NCBI GenBank assembly: GCA_002337045.1
Contig: DDFF01000010.1
Location: forward strand, 58,154-122,153
DNA length: 64,000 bases
Direction: 5' to 3'
Source of the DNA: Bacteroidetes bacterium UBA1935
GTDB taxonomy: Bacteria > Bacteroidota > Bacteroidia > Chitinophagales > Chitinophagaceae
The stretch's first letter is position 1, and the number at the start of each line of letters is the position of its first letter. The notes under the pieces were generated by a model. It saw only the letters and a list, made by a program, of their open reading frames with translations. It was not told the DNA's origin and searched no databases. A program made the position numbers and the translations under genes. Positions 1-8,352 of the stretch are shown piece after piece.

Positions 1-218
1 AATATGGTATGCACTACCTGCGTGCAAACGGTACCCATTCTAAAAAAGTATTCAAAATAAGCGAGCGTGAATGTAAACCGGGAGAAACAATAGCCATTAC
101 CCGTAAGCAAAGTTTCAGGCCTATTACTACCAGGGTATATTATCCGGGCAAGCAGAAGGTATCGCTGATTGTAAACGGTACAGAGCGTGTGATAGCTGAT
201 TTTGAACTGAAAGGATAG
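1..218 (+). CDS. DNA alkylation repair protein, C-terminal fragment (5' end outside window)
   Basis: The reading frame is open to the left edge of the window, so this is the last ~72 codons of a longer gene. The visible part is a small beta-rich domain containing RPITTRVYYPGKQ and ending in VNGTERVIADFELKG. This matches my memory of the C-terminal Ig-like tail carried by many Bacteroidota AlkD-like (HEAT-repeat) DNA alkylation repair proteins, whose catalytic part would lie upstream. The family call rests only on this tail. The stop is followed after about 15 bases by the promoter of pyrR, so this gene ends its own transcription unit. Confidence 0.55.
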   Translation, partial: YGMHYLRANGTHSKKVFKISERECKPGETIAITRKQSFRPITTRVYYPGKQKVSLIVNGTERVIADFELKG

Positions 219-235
219 CTGTTTGTAAGCTTATT

Positions 236-265
236 TTGACTTTCAGCCACGGAATGTTACTTTTG
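236..265 (+). promoter_or_regulatory. Bacteroidota-type promoter of pyrR
   Basis: TTG at 236-238 (within TTTTG), then 19 bases, then TACTTTTG at 258-265. This fits the Bacteroidota primary-sigma consensus TTG-N19-TAnnTTTG exactly. Transcription should begin near 271, leaving a leader of only about 10 bases before the TTG start of pyrR, so there is no room for a PyrR-type attenuator. Confidence 0.7.
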
Positions 266-281
266 CATAAATCTCGTAAGT

Positions 282-812
282 TTGAAGACCCTGCTTGATA
301 CTAAGCAATTAGACATTACGCTCCAACGCCTCGCTCATCAACTGATTGAGAACCATACCCAATTTAAAGATACAGTACTGATAGGCATACAACCACGCGG
401 TGTATGGCTGTCTGACCGTATTGCTGGCTTGCTAAAAGGCATTACTGGCCAGCAGAGTATACCGTATGGCAAGCTGGATATCACTTTTTACCGAGATGAT
501 GTGCATCAGGGCAACGAAATACACGTGCCTTCCCAAACAGAAATCCCCTTCAGTATAGAAGATAAAAATGTTATACTGGTAGATGATGTGCTGCATACAG
601 GACGCACCATCCGTAGTGCAATGGATGCTTTGATAGACTACGGAAGGCCTAAAAGTGTGGAGTTGCTGGTATTGATAGACCGCAGGTTCAGCCGCGAATT
701 GCCGATACAGCCAGATTATGTGGGACGTACAGTTGATACCATCATCACACAGAAGGTAAAAGTGTACTGGAAGGAAAAAGACCTGAAAGACGAAGTAGTA
801 CTTATTGATTAA
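282..812 (+). CDS. pyrR: PyrR bifunctional uracil phosphoribosyltransferase / pyr regulator
   Basis: A 176-aa type I phosphoribosyltransferase, the usual PyrR length. The PRPP-binding loop VILVDDVLHTGRT lies at residues 97-109, and GIQPRG near 35-40 is the PyrR-type substrate loop. PyrR makes UMP from uracil and PRPP, and in Firmicutes also binds pyr mRNA to attenuate transcription. Whether it regulates RNA in Bacteroidota is not shown. The start is a TTG; no in-frame ATG lies between the promoter and the conserved N-terminus. pyrB follows after 24 bases, so the two are almost certainly co-transcribed. The leader is too short for a classical attenuator in front of pyrR itself. Confidence 0.93.
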   Translation: MKTLLDTKQLDITLQRLAHQLIENHTQFKDTVLIGIQPRGVWLSDRIAGLLKGITGQQSIPYGKLDITFYRDDVHQGNEIHVPSQTEIPFSIEDKNVILVDDVLHTGRTIRSAMDALIDYGRPKSVELLVLIDRRFSRELPIQPDYVGRTVDTIITQKVKVYWKEKDLKDEVVLID

Positions 813-836
813 ATAAATTAGAATAAAAAGATATAG

Positions 837-1766
837 ATGTCGCTATCTGTAAAACACCTGCTGGGTATTAAAGAACTACAAACGGAAGATATTCATACCA
901 TCTTTCGCACGGCAGACAATTTTAAACAGGTATTACAAAGGCAGATAAAGAAAGTACCTGCCCTGCGCGATACCACAGTAGCCAATATCTTTTTTGAAAA
1001 TTCTACCCGAACACGCATATCATTTGAACTGGCACAGAAAAGGCTGAGTGCAGATGTGGTAAACTTCTCTGCGTCAGGGTCATCGGTATCAAAAGGCGAA
1101 ACGCTGATAGATACGGTAAACAATATACTGGCCATGAAGGTAGATATGGTGGTAATGCGCCACTCTGCCAGCGGGGCTCCTTGGTTTCTTGCCAATCATA
1201 TAGATGCCAGCATCATCAACGCAGGGGATGGTATTAATGAGCACCCTACACAGGCACTGCTGGATGCCTTCTCGATGCGTGAAAAATTGGGCGACCTGAA
1301 GGGTAAACGTATCACTATCATAGGAGATATTATGCACTCGAGGGTTGCATTAAGCAATATCTACTGCCTGAACAAACTGGGGGCAGAGGTAATGGTTGCA
1401 GGCCCACCCACACTGATACCAAAACATATAGAAGGCTTGGGTGTGAAAGTGGAGTATGATGTGAAGAAGGCGCTGCAATGGGGAGAGGTTGCCAACGTAC
1501 TTAGAATACAACTGGAACGTCAGCATAAACCACTGTTCTCTACACTCAGAGAATATGCACTATACTACGGCATCAATAAACAGATGCTGGACGACCTGCA
1601 GAAAGAGATGATCATCATGCACCCGGGTCCCATAAACAGGGGGGTGGAGCTGAGCTCTGACGCTGCAGATAGTAAACAATCTATAATATTAGATCAGGTA
1701 GAAAACGGTGTAGCCATCAGAATGGCTGTAATCTACTTGTTATCAGGCAAGAGTGAATTAGAATAA
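837..1766 (+). CDS. pyrB: Aspartate carbamoyltransferase, catalytic chain
   Basis: A 309-aa ATCase catalytic subunit, which condenses carbamoyl phosphate and L-aspartate into N-carbamoyl-aspartate in de novo pyrimidine synthesis. The carbamoyl-phosphate motif STRTR is at residues 56-60, HPTQALLD at 136-143, and the C-terminal MHPGPINRGVE is present. All are hallmarks of the family and nothing is missing. No pyrI regulatory chain follows; accD comes next after 137 bases with its own promoter. It sits directly behind pyrR and probably shares its transcript. Confidence 0.97.
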   Translation: MSLSVKHLLGIKELQTEDIHTIFRTADNFKQVLQRQIKKVPALRDTTVANIFFENSTRTRISFELAQKRLSADVVNFSASGSSVSKGETLIDTVNNILAMKVDMVVMRHSASGAPWFLANHIDASIINAGDGINEHPTQALLDAFSMREKLGDLKGKRITIIGDIMHSRVALSNIYCLNKLGAEVMVAGPPTLIPKHIEGLGVKVEYDVKKALQWGEVANVLRIQLERQHKPLFSTLREYALYYGINKQMLDDLQKEMIIMHPGPINRGVELSSDAADSKQSIILDQVENGVAIRMAVIYLLSGKSELE

Positions 1767-1834
1767 TTTTAATTGTTTAAAATCTAAATGTAAAAAGTTG
1801 AAAGCTTTTAGCTTTCCTCTTAACAATCTAATCG

Positions 1835-1842
1835 TATCTTTG
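1835..1842 (+). promoter_or_regulatory. -7 element upstream of accD
   Basis: TATCTTTG matches TAnnTTTG. The -33 position holds TTT rather than TTG (1813-1815). The predicted start of transcription is near 1848, giving a leader of about 55 bases. Confidence 0.55.
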
Positions 1843-1903
1843 ACGCCTGTTTTGAACCGTAAGTTTTACGAATTAAAACAAATTTCTAACTAACAGACTT
1901 TAT

Positions 1904-2761
1904 ATGGCATCTACCTGGTTTCGTAGGATTAAGAAGGGTATATTGACCGATACGCGTGAGAAGAAGGAAACCCCTGATGGCTTGTGGCATAAGTGTCCTG
2001 AATGTAAGACAACTACTACCACGCAAGAGCTGGAGAATAACTATTACGTTTGTCCGAAGTGCAGTTACCACAATCGTATAAACGCCGCCGAATACTTTCC
2101 GATTATCTTCGATAACAAAGAGTACGAACTGCTTTTTGAAAACATCGTTCCGAAAGACAAACTTGGCTTCGTAGATCTGAAACCGTACGATGTACGCCTA
2201 AGGGATGCGCAGAAAAGCACAGGCCTGAAGGATGCAATGACCGTAGGGGTTGGTAATGTGAATGGTTACGGATTGGTGGTTGCGTGTATGAACTTCAACT
2301 TCATTGGTGGTTCTATGGGTAGCGTAGTAGGTGAGAAAATAGCACGTGGTATTGACTACGCCATTGCCAATAAGATGTCATTTATGATCATCTCTAAATC
2401 GGGCGGTGCGCGTATGATGGAAAGCGCCTTTTCGTTGATGCAAATGGCTAAGACATCTGCTAAGCTGACTCAATTGGCTAAAGCAGGGCTTCCGTACATA
2501 TCGCTGATGACAGACCCTACAACAGGTGGTGTTACAGCGTCTTATGCTATGCTGGGCGATGTAAACATTGCTGAACCGAAAGCGTTGATAGGCTTTGCAG
2601 GCCCGCGTGTTATCAAAGAAACTATTAAGAAAGACCTGCCATCAGGCTTTCAGCGTTCAGAGTTTTTGCTGGATCATGGTTTCCTCGATTTCATCGTTCA
2701 TCGCCCTACATTGAAAGAAAAATTAGCAACAGTAATTGAATGGTATATGAAAGGGAAGTAA
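1904..2761 (+). CDS. accD: Acetyl-CoA carboxylase, carboxyltransferase subunit beta
   Basis: A 285-aa AccD. It has an N-terminal zinc ribbon with Cys at residues 31, 34, 50 and 53 (CPEC and CPKC pairs), followed by the crotonase-like carboxyltransferase fold with the SGGARMMES and GGVTASYAMLGD segments that bind acetyl-CoA. With AccA it moves the carboxyl group from biotin to acetyl-CoA, the committed step of fatty-acid synthesis. accA is not in the window; separate placement of accA and accD is common. The stop codon lies inside the loop of a small hairpin followed by a T run, suggesting termination before smpB. Confidence 0.97.
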   Translation: MASTWFRRIKKGILTDTREKKETPDGLWHKCPECKTTTTTQELENNYYVCPKCSYHNRINAAEYFPIIFDNKEYELLFENIVPKDKLGFVDLKPYDVRLRDAQKSTGLKDAMTVGVGNVNGYGLVVACMNFNFIGGSMGSVVGEKIARGIDYAIANKMSFMIISKSGGARMMESAFSLMQMAKTSAKLTQLAKAGLPYISLMTDPTTGGVTASYAMLGDVNIAEPKALIGFAGPRVIKETIKKDLPSGFQRSEFLLDHGFLDFIVHRPTLKEKLATVIEWYMKGK

Positions 2762-2775
2762 CACTCCCTTTTTTT
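2750..2775 (+). terminator. Small intrinsic terminator overlapping the accD stop
   Basis: Stem AAAGGGA (2750-2756) with TCCCTTT (2765-2771), an 8-base loop that includes the accD TAA, then further T residues. The stem is only 7 bp, so read-through into smpB is likely. Confidence 0.45.
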
Positions 2776-2792
2776 AATGGAGAGTAAACACA

Positions 2793-3242
2793 TTGGCTAC
2801 AGATAAAGTATATATTAAAAACCGACCTGCAACATTTGAATATGCTATCGAGGATAGGCTGACAGCCGGTATTATGCTTACCGGTTCAGAAATCAAGTCT
2901 GTTCGCAATGGTAAGGTCAGCTTTAATGATAGTTACTGTTTCTTTCACAAAGGCGAAATGTGGGTGAAGAGCCTGCATATTGCCGAATACGTAAATGCCG
3001 GTTACGCAGGCCACGATCCTGTGCGTGAACGTAAGTTGCTGCTTAATAAAAGAGAACTGCGCAAATGGGAAACCAAAATGCGCGAGAAAGGGTATACGAT
3101 AGTGCCGCTTGCCATGTTTATAAACGATGAGGGCTATGCCAAACTGGAAATAGGCTTGGGCAAGGGTAAGAAGCTACACGACAAACGCGAGACTATAAAG
3201 TCTCGCGATGCCGAAAGAGAAATGAAGCGTTATTTGAAATAG
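2793..3242 (+). CDS. smpB: SsrA-binding protein SmpB
   Basis: A 149-aa SmpB, the tmRNA partner that lets the ribosome rescue stalled translation (trans-translation). The N-terminal YIKNRPATFEYAIEDRLTAGI, LTGSEIKSVRNG and the basic C-terminal tail (GKKLHDKRETIKSRDAEREMKRYLK-type) are characteristic. The start is a TTG preceded by GGAGAG about 9 bases upstream; an ATG at 2777 is out of frame. It lies only 31 bases after accD and may be co-transcribed. No ssrA (tmRNA) gene is visible nearby. Confidence 0.96.
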   Translation: MATDKVYIKNRPATFEYAIEDRLTAGIMLTGSEIKSVRNGKVSFNDSYCFFHKGEMWVKSLHIAEYVNAGYAGHDPVRERKLLLNKRELRKWETKMREKGYTIVPLAMFINDEGYAKLEIGLGKGKKLHDKRETIKSRDAEREMKRYLK

Positions 3243-3255
3243 TCTCTCTTATCAC

Positions 3256-6200
3256 TTATCTGATAAGTGATATGTCTCCTTTCAGGAATATTTTTTCGCC
3301 ATTGGCACATCTTGATTCTATAAAGTATACGAACACGTCAGGCCATTCGGCTTTGCCTTTGTAGGTGCCATCCCAGCCGTATTCAGGTTTGTTTGGCGGG
3401 AAGTCTCTGGCTTCATAAATCTTCTCTCCCCAACGGTTATACACTCTGAATATATCGATATTACTAACGCCTGATGCACTAGGGTAGAACTTATCGTTTG
3501 CGCCGTCACCATTAGGAGTAAATGTATTCGGGATAAAGAAGAGTGCGCCATCACAAGCTACACGTATTGTTATATCATCTTTCGCTTCGCAATAGTCAGT
3601 ATATACAGTAGCCGTATATGTAATGGTTTTTGACAGAGAAGCTAACGGATCTATACAATCATAACAGTTCAATCCTTCAGCAGGTGTCCATTTGATGATG
3701 TTTGCCCTTGTTACATCGGCACGCAGTTGTATTACAGAGCCAGGTGTACCTTTCAGATCTGGGCCAAGTTCTACGGTTGGCTTTTTGTGAATCACAACAT
3801 CCTGATACAAAGTGTCTTTGAAACACTCGTTTTCGGTAATGATAACACGGTATCTGGTATTAGTGTCTGTTGATGACACCGGGCTTGCAATCTTACTATT
3901 GTTCAGTGTTTGCTCCGGTGTCCATTCATAAGCTATGCCACCACTTGCATTCAGTTGAATTTCATCGCCCTCACATACATTTATTTCAGGGCCTACAGAA
4001 ACAGGAAGTTTAGGTACCACTGTTATCTTGATAGTAGCAGTATCAAGGCAACTATTACTATCAACACCTACTACCGTATAGTCCGTAGATGTGTTTGGTT
4101 TTGCAATAGGTGTAGTGCATGTATTGCAAGACAGTGTAGCAGCAGGTGCCCATGTATATGTTTTCGCGCCCTTCACGCTTAGTAATACAATTTCACCAAT
4201 ACAAATGGTATCGTCAGGGCTTACCTCTATTACAGTTTCAGGGAAGTTTATAATTGTAGCAGTATCAGTTGCAGTACACCCATTATTGTCTGTAACAACT
4301 ACGATATGCGTGCCTGCACTCAACCCTGAAGGATTAGCGGAAGTAGAGCCATTGGTCCATGAATAGCTATATGGTGATGTACCGCCTATGGTTGTTGTAT
4401 TTATGGTACCTGTATTGTAGTTGACGCAGATCTTACCATTATCTTTTGCCTGTATGGTAAGCAATGCAGGTTCTGCTATAGCAGCACTATCGGTATACTT
4501 ACAACCTTTCTCGTCAGTTATGGTCAAGATATAGATGCCGGGGTTCAATCCTGATAATGAAGCTGATGTAGATACTGGTGTAGTGTTCCAACTAAATGAG
4601 TATGGGGTAGTACCACCACTCACGCTTGTTGTAATATCGCCATCGTTTTTACTGTAACAAGTGATATCATTTTTCGTCAGTGTAGCATTTAATGGATTTG
4701 GTTGTATGATATCAGCAGTATCTGATTTATTACACCCTTTACTGTCTGTTATTATTACAATATAACGTCCTATTCCAAGATTATTGATTGATGCACTTGT
4801 TTTACCATTGCTCCATGCATAGGAGTATGGTGGCATTGCACCACTTACCACTACTGCTGCACTGCCATTCGTATCGCTATTGCAGGATACATTTGTTTTG
4901 GTTAATGTACTGATAAGCTGCGTTGGTTGTGTGATAGTAATAGTGTCGTATTTGGTGCAATTGTTAGTATCATTTATTGTTACAATATATGTACCTGCAT
5001 TTAGCCCTGTTACCGTTGGGGTGGTTTTTACCGGAGATGTATTCCACGAATAAGTATAACCCGGTGTACCACCGCTTGCTATAACCGCAGCTGTGCCGTT
5101 GGTGCCATTGTAACAACTAACATCAGTTTTCGTTTTCGTATTTGTAAGTAATGTCGGTTGGGTAATGGTAACTGAATCAGAAACGCTGCACCCGAGGCTG
5201 TCTGTAACGACTACTGTGTATGTTCCTGCAGTAATGCCGGAAATAGTAGATGTAGTTCTTACAGGGTTTGTATTCCATGAATAAGTGTACGGCTGGGTGC
5301 CACCTGTTAGCATTACGGTGGCACTACCGTTGCTACCGTTATTACAACTGACATTGGTACGGCTTACTGAAGCTGACAATAGCAGTGGTTCTGTAATAAC
5401 TGTAGTATCTGTTTTTATACAACCTTTACTATCTGTTACAGTTGCGATATACATACCTGCTTTTAAGCCACCGATACTTGTTGTTGATTGCACAGGTATG
5501 GTATTCCATACTATAGTGTATGGTGCGCTACCACCGGATATGTTGAGATAGATGTTGCCATTATTCCCGTTATGGCAACTTACATTGGTTTTTGTATGAG
5601 ATACTGTAAGAAGCAGTGGTTCTGTAATGTTTACTGTGTCCAGCTTCGTACATCCTCTGTTATCTGTAGTAACAGATACATATGTGCCTGCATTCAGATT
5701 GTTTATTGACGGTGTGGTTCTCATAGGATTCGTATTCCAGCTATAAACGTATGGAGTGGTTCCGCCATTTGCAGTAATTGCAGCACTACCGTTGTTACCT
5801 GCATAACAGCTTACATCTGTTTTGGAAACAGCAGTGGTTAGTTGTGTTGGTTCTGTAATGTTGAATGTATCTATAAGTGTACATCCATTATTGTCAGCAC
5901 TATTTACTATGTAAACACCGGCACCTAGTCCTCCCACGGAGTCTGAATATCTAGGCGGCGATGTATTCCAAGAATATGAATATGGTGGTGTGCCTCCAGT
6001 AAGAATTATTATTGCAGAGCCATTAGTAAGGCTATAGCAGGTAATATTGTTTTGTTGTTTTGTGCGGGTAAGTTTTGTGGGTTGTGTAAGTGTAATAGTA
6101 TCTTTTTTGATACAACCTTGCCCATCTGTTGTAGTATTGATATATGTTCCGGCAGTGAGGTTGGTAACAGTAGATGTCGTACTTGTAGGCACGGTATTCC

Positions 6201-8139
6201 AGTTGTATGTATAAGGATTTACTCCCCCTGAAGCAGTTAGTGCTATACTACCATTATTGCCTCCATAGCAACTGATGTCTGTTTTTGTGTATGTAGTATT
6301 GATTGACTGCGGTTGTGTTATTATTACTGTATCTCTGGATGTACAACCCTTATTATCTGTTACCACAGATATGTAAGTGCCTGCATATAGATTACTGATA
6401 GCAGCAGTTGTTTTTACAGGGCTTGTATTCCAGTTGTACAAATAGGGCATGGTTCCTCCTGTTACAGTTACACTTGCGGCGCCATTATTATAACCATTGC
6501 AACTGACATCTGTTTTTGCAACTGACGTAATAAGTTGAGTTGGTTGTGTGATAATAAAGGTGTCCTGTTTGCTACAGCCTTTATTGTCTGTAGTTGTAAC
6601 AATGTATGTTCCTGCTGCAAGATTGGTAGCAGAGTCTGTTGTGTTGCCACTAATATTCCAACTGTATGTATAAGGTGTAGTTCCGCCACTTGCAGTAACT
6701 TTTGCCCTGCCTGTATTTTGATTGTAGCAGTTAATATTTGTTTGTGCCTTTGTTGTTGCCAGTAGTGTTGGTTGTGTTATTGTGTCCGTCTTAATTCTCG
6801 AACATCCTATAGCATCTGATACTTTAATACTATAGATGCCGGGATTCAGACCTGAAATTGTTTGTGTTGTTTGGATGGGGCTTGTATTCCAGCTATAAGC
6901 ATATGGAGTATTACCATTTACAGGGTTTACAGTTATGCTGCCATTAGCGGCACCATTACAGCTGATGTTTTGTTTGGTGGTTGTTATAGATAAATCACTA
7001 ACAGAAATACCTACTGTATCTGTTTTAGTACAGCCATTGGTGTTTGTTACTGTCAATACATAACGTGTATCTGCTGTCGGGCTTGCTTTAGGTGCTAAGC
7101 AAGTACTACAACTTAACCCTGTTGTTGGAGACCAGTTGTATGTAAATGGTGCACCATCTCCTGTTATAGTATTGTTTAATAATACGCTATCGCCTAAACA
7201 TATAGTAGTGTCGCTTCTACCTGCAATATTCAGGTTTTGAACCGTTACAGTAGTAAACAATGTATCAGGACATCCGTAGCCTGTATATGGAGTAAGTATA
7301 ACAGCATATTTGGTTGTTGCTGATGGGGTGGGTATGGTTACAGTTTGTCCAGTGCCTAATGTCGTTGTTAAGGTAGAATCCTTCCACGTATAAGATTGAA
7401 AACCGGGAGGTGCAGTTAAGGTTGTTGTAGGCGAATTAACGCAAGCAACAGTATTGATTTTAAATAGTCCACAGTCAAGGTCTACATAACCATAGCCAAA
7501 GTGTGCGCCGAGAGCACAGTCGCCCGTTGCAAAATCTACGGTAACGGTTCTGCCTGCATAGCCTGATAAATCGATACTTGCAGTAGTCCATGATTTATAC
7601 CAAACATTGCTACCCGTGCCGGATAATGTAAAGCCCGGCAGGGTAGATGTTGCTACGTAAATAAATTGACTGCAGTTTACAATTGCGTTTGTGATGGAGT
7701 CGTACGCCTTCACTTCAAATCTGGGTTGATCTGCAGCAGTATGGCTTGGATCCTGAAATACGACTGCATATCTGAAAATAAGGCTGTAGTCGTTTACACC
7801 GCTTGGCACACGCACATGATACCTAGCCCTTTCTGCCTGAGAGCCGGTATTGCTATTGCCAAGCCTCATAGAATAGCTGCCACTTCCCGGAGACACAATC
7901 GGGAAACCTCCAAATGGATCCACAGCAGTACCGCTTGTAATGACGTGCCTGTTTGTGACAGGGCCAGACAAAGTTGGGGTGTTAATAGCGCAACACGTAC
8001 CTGTGTACAAGCGCCAGTTTGTAAAATTGCCCAATTCAAAATCGATGTTTGTAGGGCAGCTTACAGTTTGCGAAAACGTTTTAGGTGTAAAAAACACCAT
8101 CAGGCAACACAATAGTGCTGCATAACGCAGGGTAGCCAT
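3256..8139 (-). CDS. T9SS type B sorted SprB-repeat adhesin
   Basis: A 1627-aa secreted surface protein. The order is: signal peptide (MATLRYAALLCCLMVFFTPKTFS); a beta-sandwich-like N-terminal domain to about residue 240; Ig/PKD-like segments; about twelve SprB repeats of ~77 aa, each of the form C-x(3-6)-NG..GG.PY.Y.WN..P...GL.AG.Y...TD..GC...DT; two or three further Ig-like domains; and the CHU_C gliding-motility C-terminal domain (FIPNTFTPNGDGANDKF, YNRWGEKIYE, WDGTYKG, ending KGDISLIR). The last is a type B T9SS sorting signal. SprB is the mobile gliding adhesin of Flavobacterium johnsoniae; the role here is inferred as adhesion. The frame runs upstream to 8268, but the ATG at 8139 has a strong AGGAGG site and begins the signal peptide. 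Confidence 0.93.
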   Translation of the reverse strand: MATLRYAALLCCLMVFFTPKTFSQTVSCPTNIDFELGNFTNWRLYTGTCCAINTPTLSGPVTNRHVITSGTAVDPFGGFPIVSPGSGSYSMRLGNSNTGSQAERARYHVRVPSGVNDYSLIFRYAVVFQDPSHTAADQPRFEVKAYDSITNAIVNCSQFIYVATSTLPGFTLSGTGSNVWYKSWTTASIDLSGYAGRTVTVDFATGDCALGAHFGYGYVDLDCGLFKINTVACVNSPTTTLTAPPGFQSYTWKDSTLTTTLGTGQTVTIPTPSATTKYAVILTPYTGYGCPDTLFTTVTVQNLNIAGRSDTTICLGDSVLLNNTITGDGAPFTYNWSPTTGLSCSTCLAPKASPTADTRYVLTVTNTNGCTKTDTVGISVSDLSITTTKQNISCNGAANGSITVNPVNGNTPYAYSWNTSPIQTTQTISGLNPGIYSIKVSDAIGCSRIKTDTITQPTLLATTKAQTNINCYNQNTGRAKVTASGGTTPYTYSWNISGNTTDSATNLAAGTYIVTTTDNKGCSKQDTFIITQPTQLITSVAKTDVSCNGYNNGAASVTVTGGTMPYLYNWNTSPVKTTAAISNLYAGTYISVVTDNKGCTSRDTVIITQPQSINTTYTKTDISCYGGNNGSIALTASGGVNPYTYNWNTVPTSTTSTVTNLTAGTYINTTTDGQGCIKKDTITLTQPTKLTRTKQQNNITCYSLTNGSAIIILTGGTPPYSYSWNTSPPRYSDSVGGLGAGVYIVNSADNNGCTLIDTFNITEPTQLTTAVSKTDVSCYAGNNGSAAITANGGTTPYVYSWNTNPMRTTPSINNLNAGTYVSVTTDNRGCTKLDTVNITEPLLLTVSHTKTNVSCHNGNNGNIYLNISGGSAPYTIVWNTIPVQSTTSIGGLKAGMYIATVTDSKGCIKTDTTVITEPLLLSASVSRTNVSCNNGSNGSATVMLTGGTQPYTYSWNTNPVRTTSTISGITAGTYTVVVTDSLGCSVSDSVTITQPTLLTNTKTKTDVSCYNGTNGTAAVIASGGTPGYTYSWNTSPVKTTPTVTGLNAGTYIVTINDTNNCTKYDTITITQPTQLISTLTKTNVSCNSDTNGSAAVVVSGAMPPYSYAWSNGKTSASINNLGIGRYIVIITDSKGCNKSDTADIIQPNPLNATLTKNDITCYSKNDGDITTSVSGGTTPYSFSWNTTPVSTSASLSGLNPGIYILTITDEKGCKYTDSAAIAEPALLTIQAKDNGKICVNYNTGTINTTTIGGTSPYSYSWTNGSTSANPSGLSAGTHIVVVTDNNGCTATDTATIINFPETVIEVSPDDTICIGEIVLLSVKGAKTYTWAPAATLSCNTCTTPIAKPNTSTDYTVVGVDSNSCLDTATIKITVVPKLPVSVGPEINVCEGDEIQLNASGGIAYEWTPEQTLNNSKIASPVSSTDTNTRYRVIITENECFKDTLYQDVVIHKKPTVELGPDLKGTPGSVIQLRADVTRANIIKWTPAEGLNCYDCIDPLASLSKTITYTATVYTDYCEAKDDITIRVACDGALFFIPNTFTPNGDGANDKFYPSASGVSNIDIFRVYNRWGEKIYEARDFPPNKPEYGWDGTYKGKAEWPDVFVYFIESRCANGEKIFLKGDISLIR
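4245..7005 (-). repeat. Tandem array of about 12 SprB-type repeats (~230 bp each)
   Basis: Twelve consecutive coding units of about 77 codons, each with a Cys near the start (VSCYNGTNGS-type), a central GGTTPYTYSWNT, an AGTYIVTVTD loop, a second Cys, and an end in DT-x-IT(Q/E)P-x-L. Spacing is very regular and the protein similarity obvious, while third-codon positions have drifted, so the array looks old rather than freshly amplified. It forms the stalk region of the adhesin. Confidence 0.9.
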
Positions 8140-8233
8140 AATTTCCTCCTCTATATGTTTCGCAGTGTCAGTTCTCTCTTCCTGATTGACTGCAGTTACA
8201 GCACAAATCCCACGTTTTCGCTGTGATGGAATA

Positions 8234-8264
8234 CGAATGTAATATGAATTGCCCAATAAATCAA
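8234..8264 (-). promoter_or_regulatory. Possible promoter of the SprB-repeat adhesin
   Basis: On the minus strand TTG (8264-8262), 20 bases, then TACATTCG (8241-8234), one mismatch from TAnnTTTG. This would start transcription near 8229, inside the upstream open frame, which supports the ATG at 8139. Confidence 0.35.
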
Positions 8265-8352
8265 TCATTTATGCAATATTTTATTGCCGGAGATTAACTT
8301 ATTGTAATAACGAGTATTGGCTATCTATTGTGAGGTATTGGTTCTTCTTTTG

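Noticed and set aside
3251..3271. Inverted repeat ATCACTTAT/ATAAGTGAT at the adhesin stop, as a terminator
   Set aside because: It overlaps the last codons and stop, has no T tract in either direction, and may only reflect coding for SLIR; recorded as weak.
6535..6765. Plus-strand Cys-rich frame opposite the adhesin
   Set aside because: It is the mirror of the Thr/Gly/Asn-rich repeat codons of the real minus-strand gene, with no start signal.
4245..7005. Regular ~230-bp repeats that could suggest a CRISPR or minisatellite
   Set aside because: The periodicity is in the translated SprB units of one open frame; there are no short identical repeats with unique spacers.
8139..8268. In-frame extension of the adhesin to an ATG at 8268
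   Set aside because: The extra 43 residues are not a signal peptide, and the ATG at 8139 has a strong ribosome site and a proper signal peptide directly after it.
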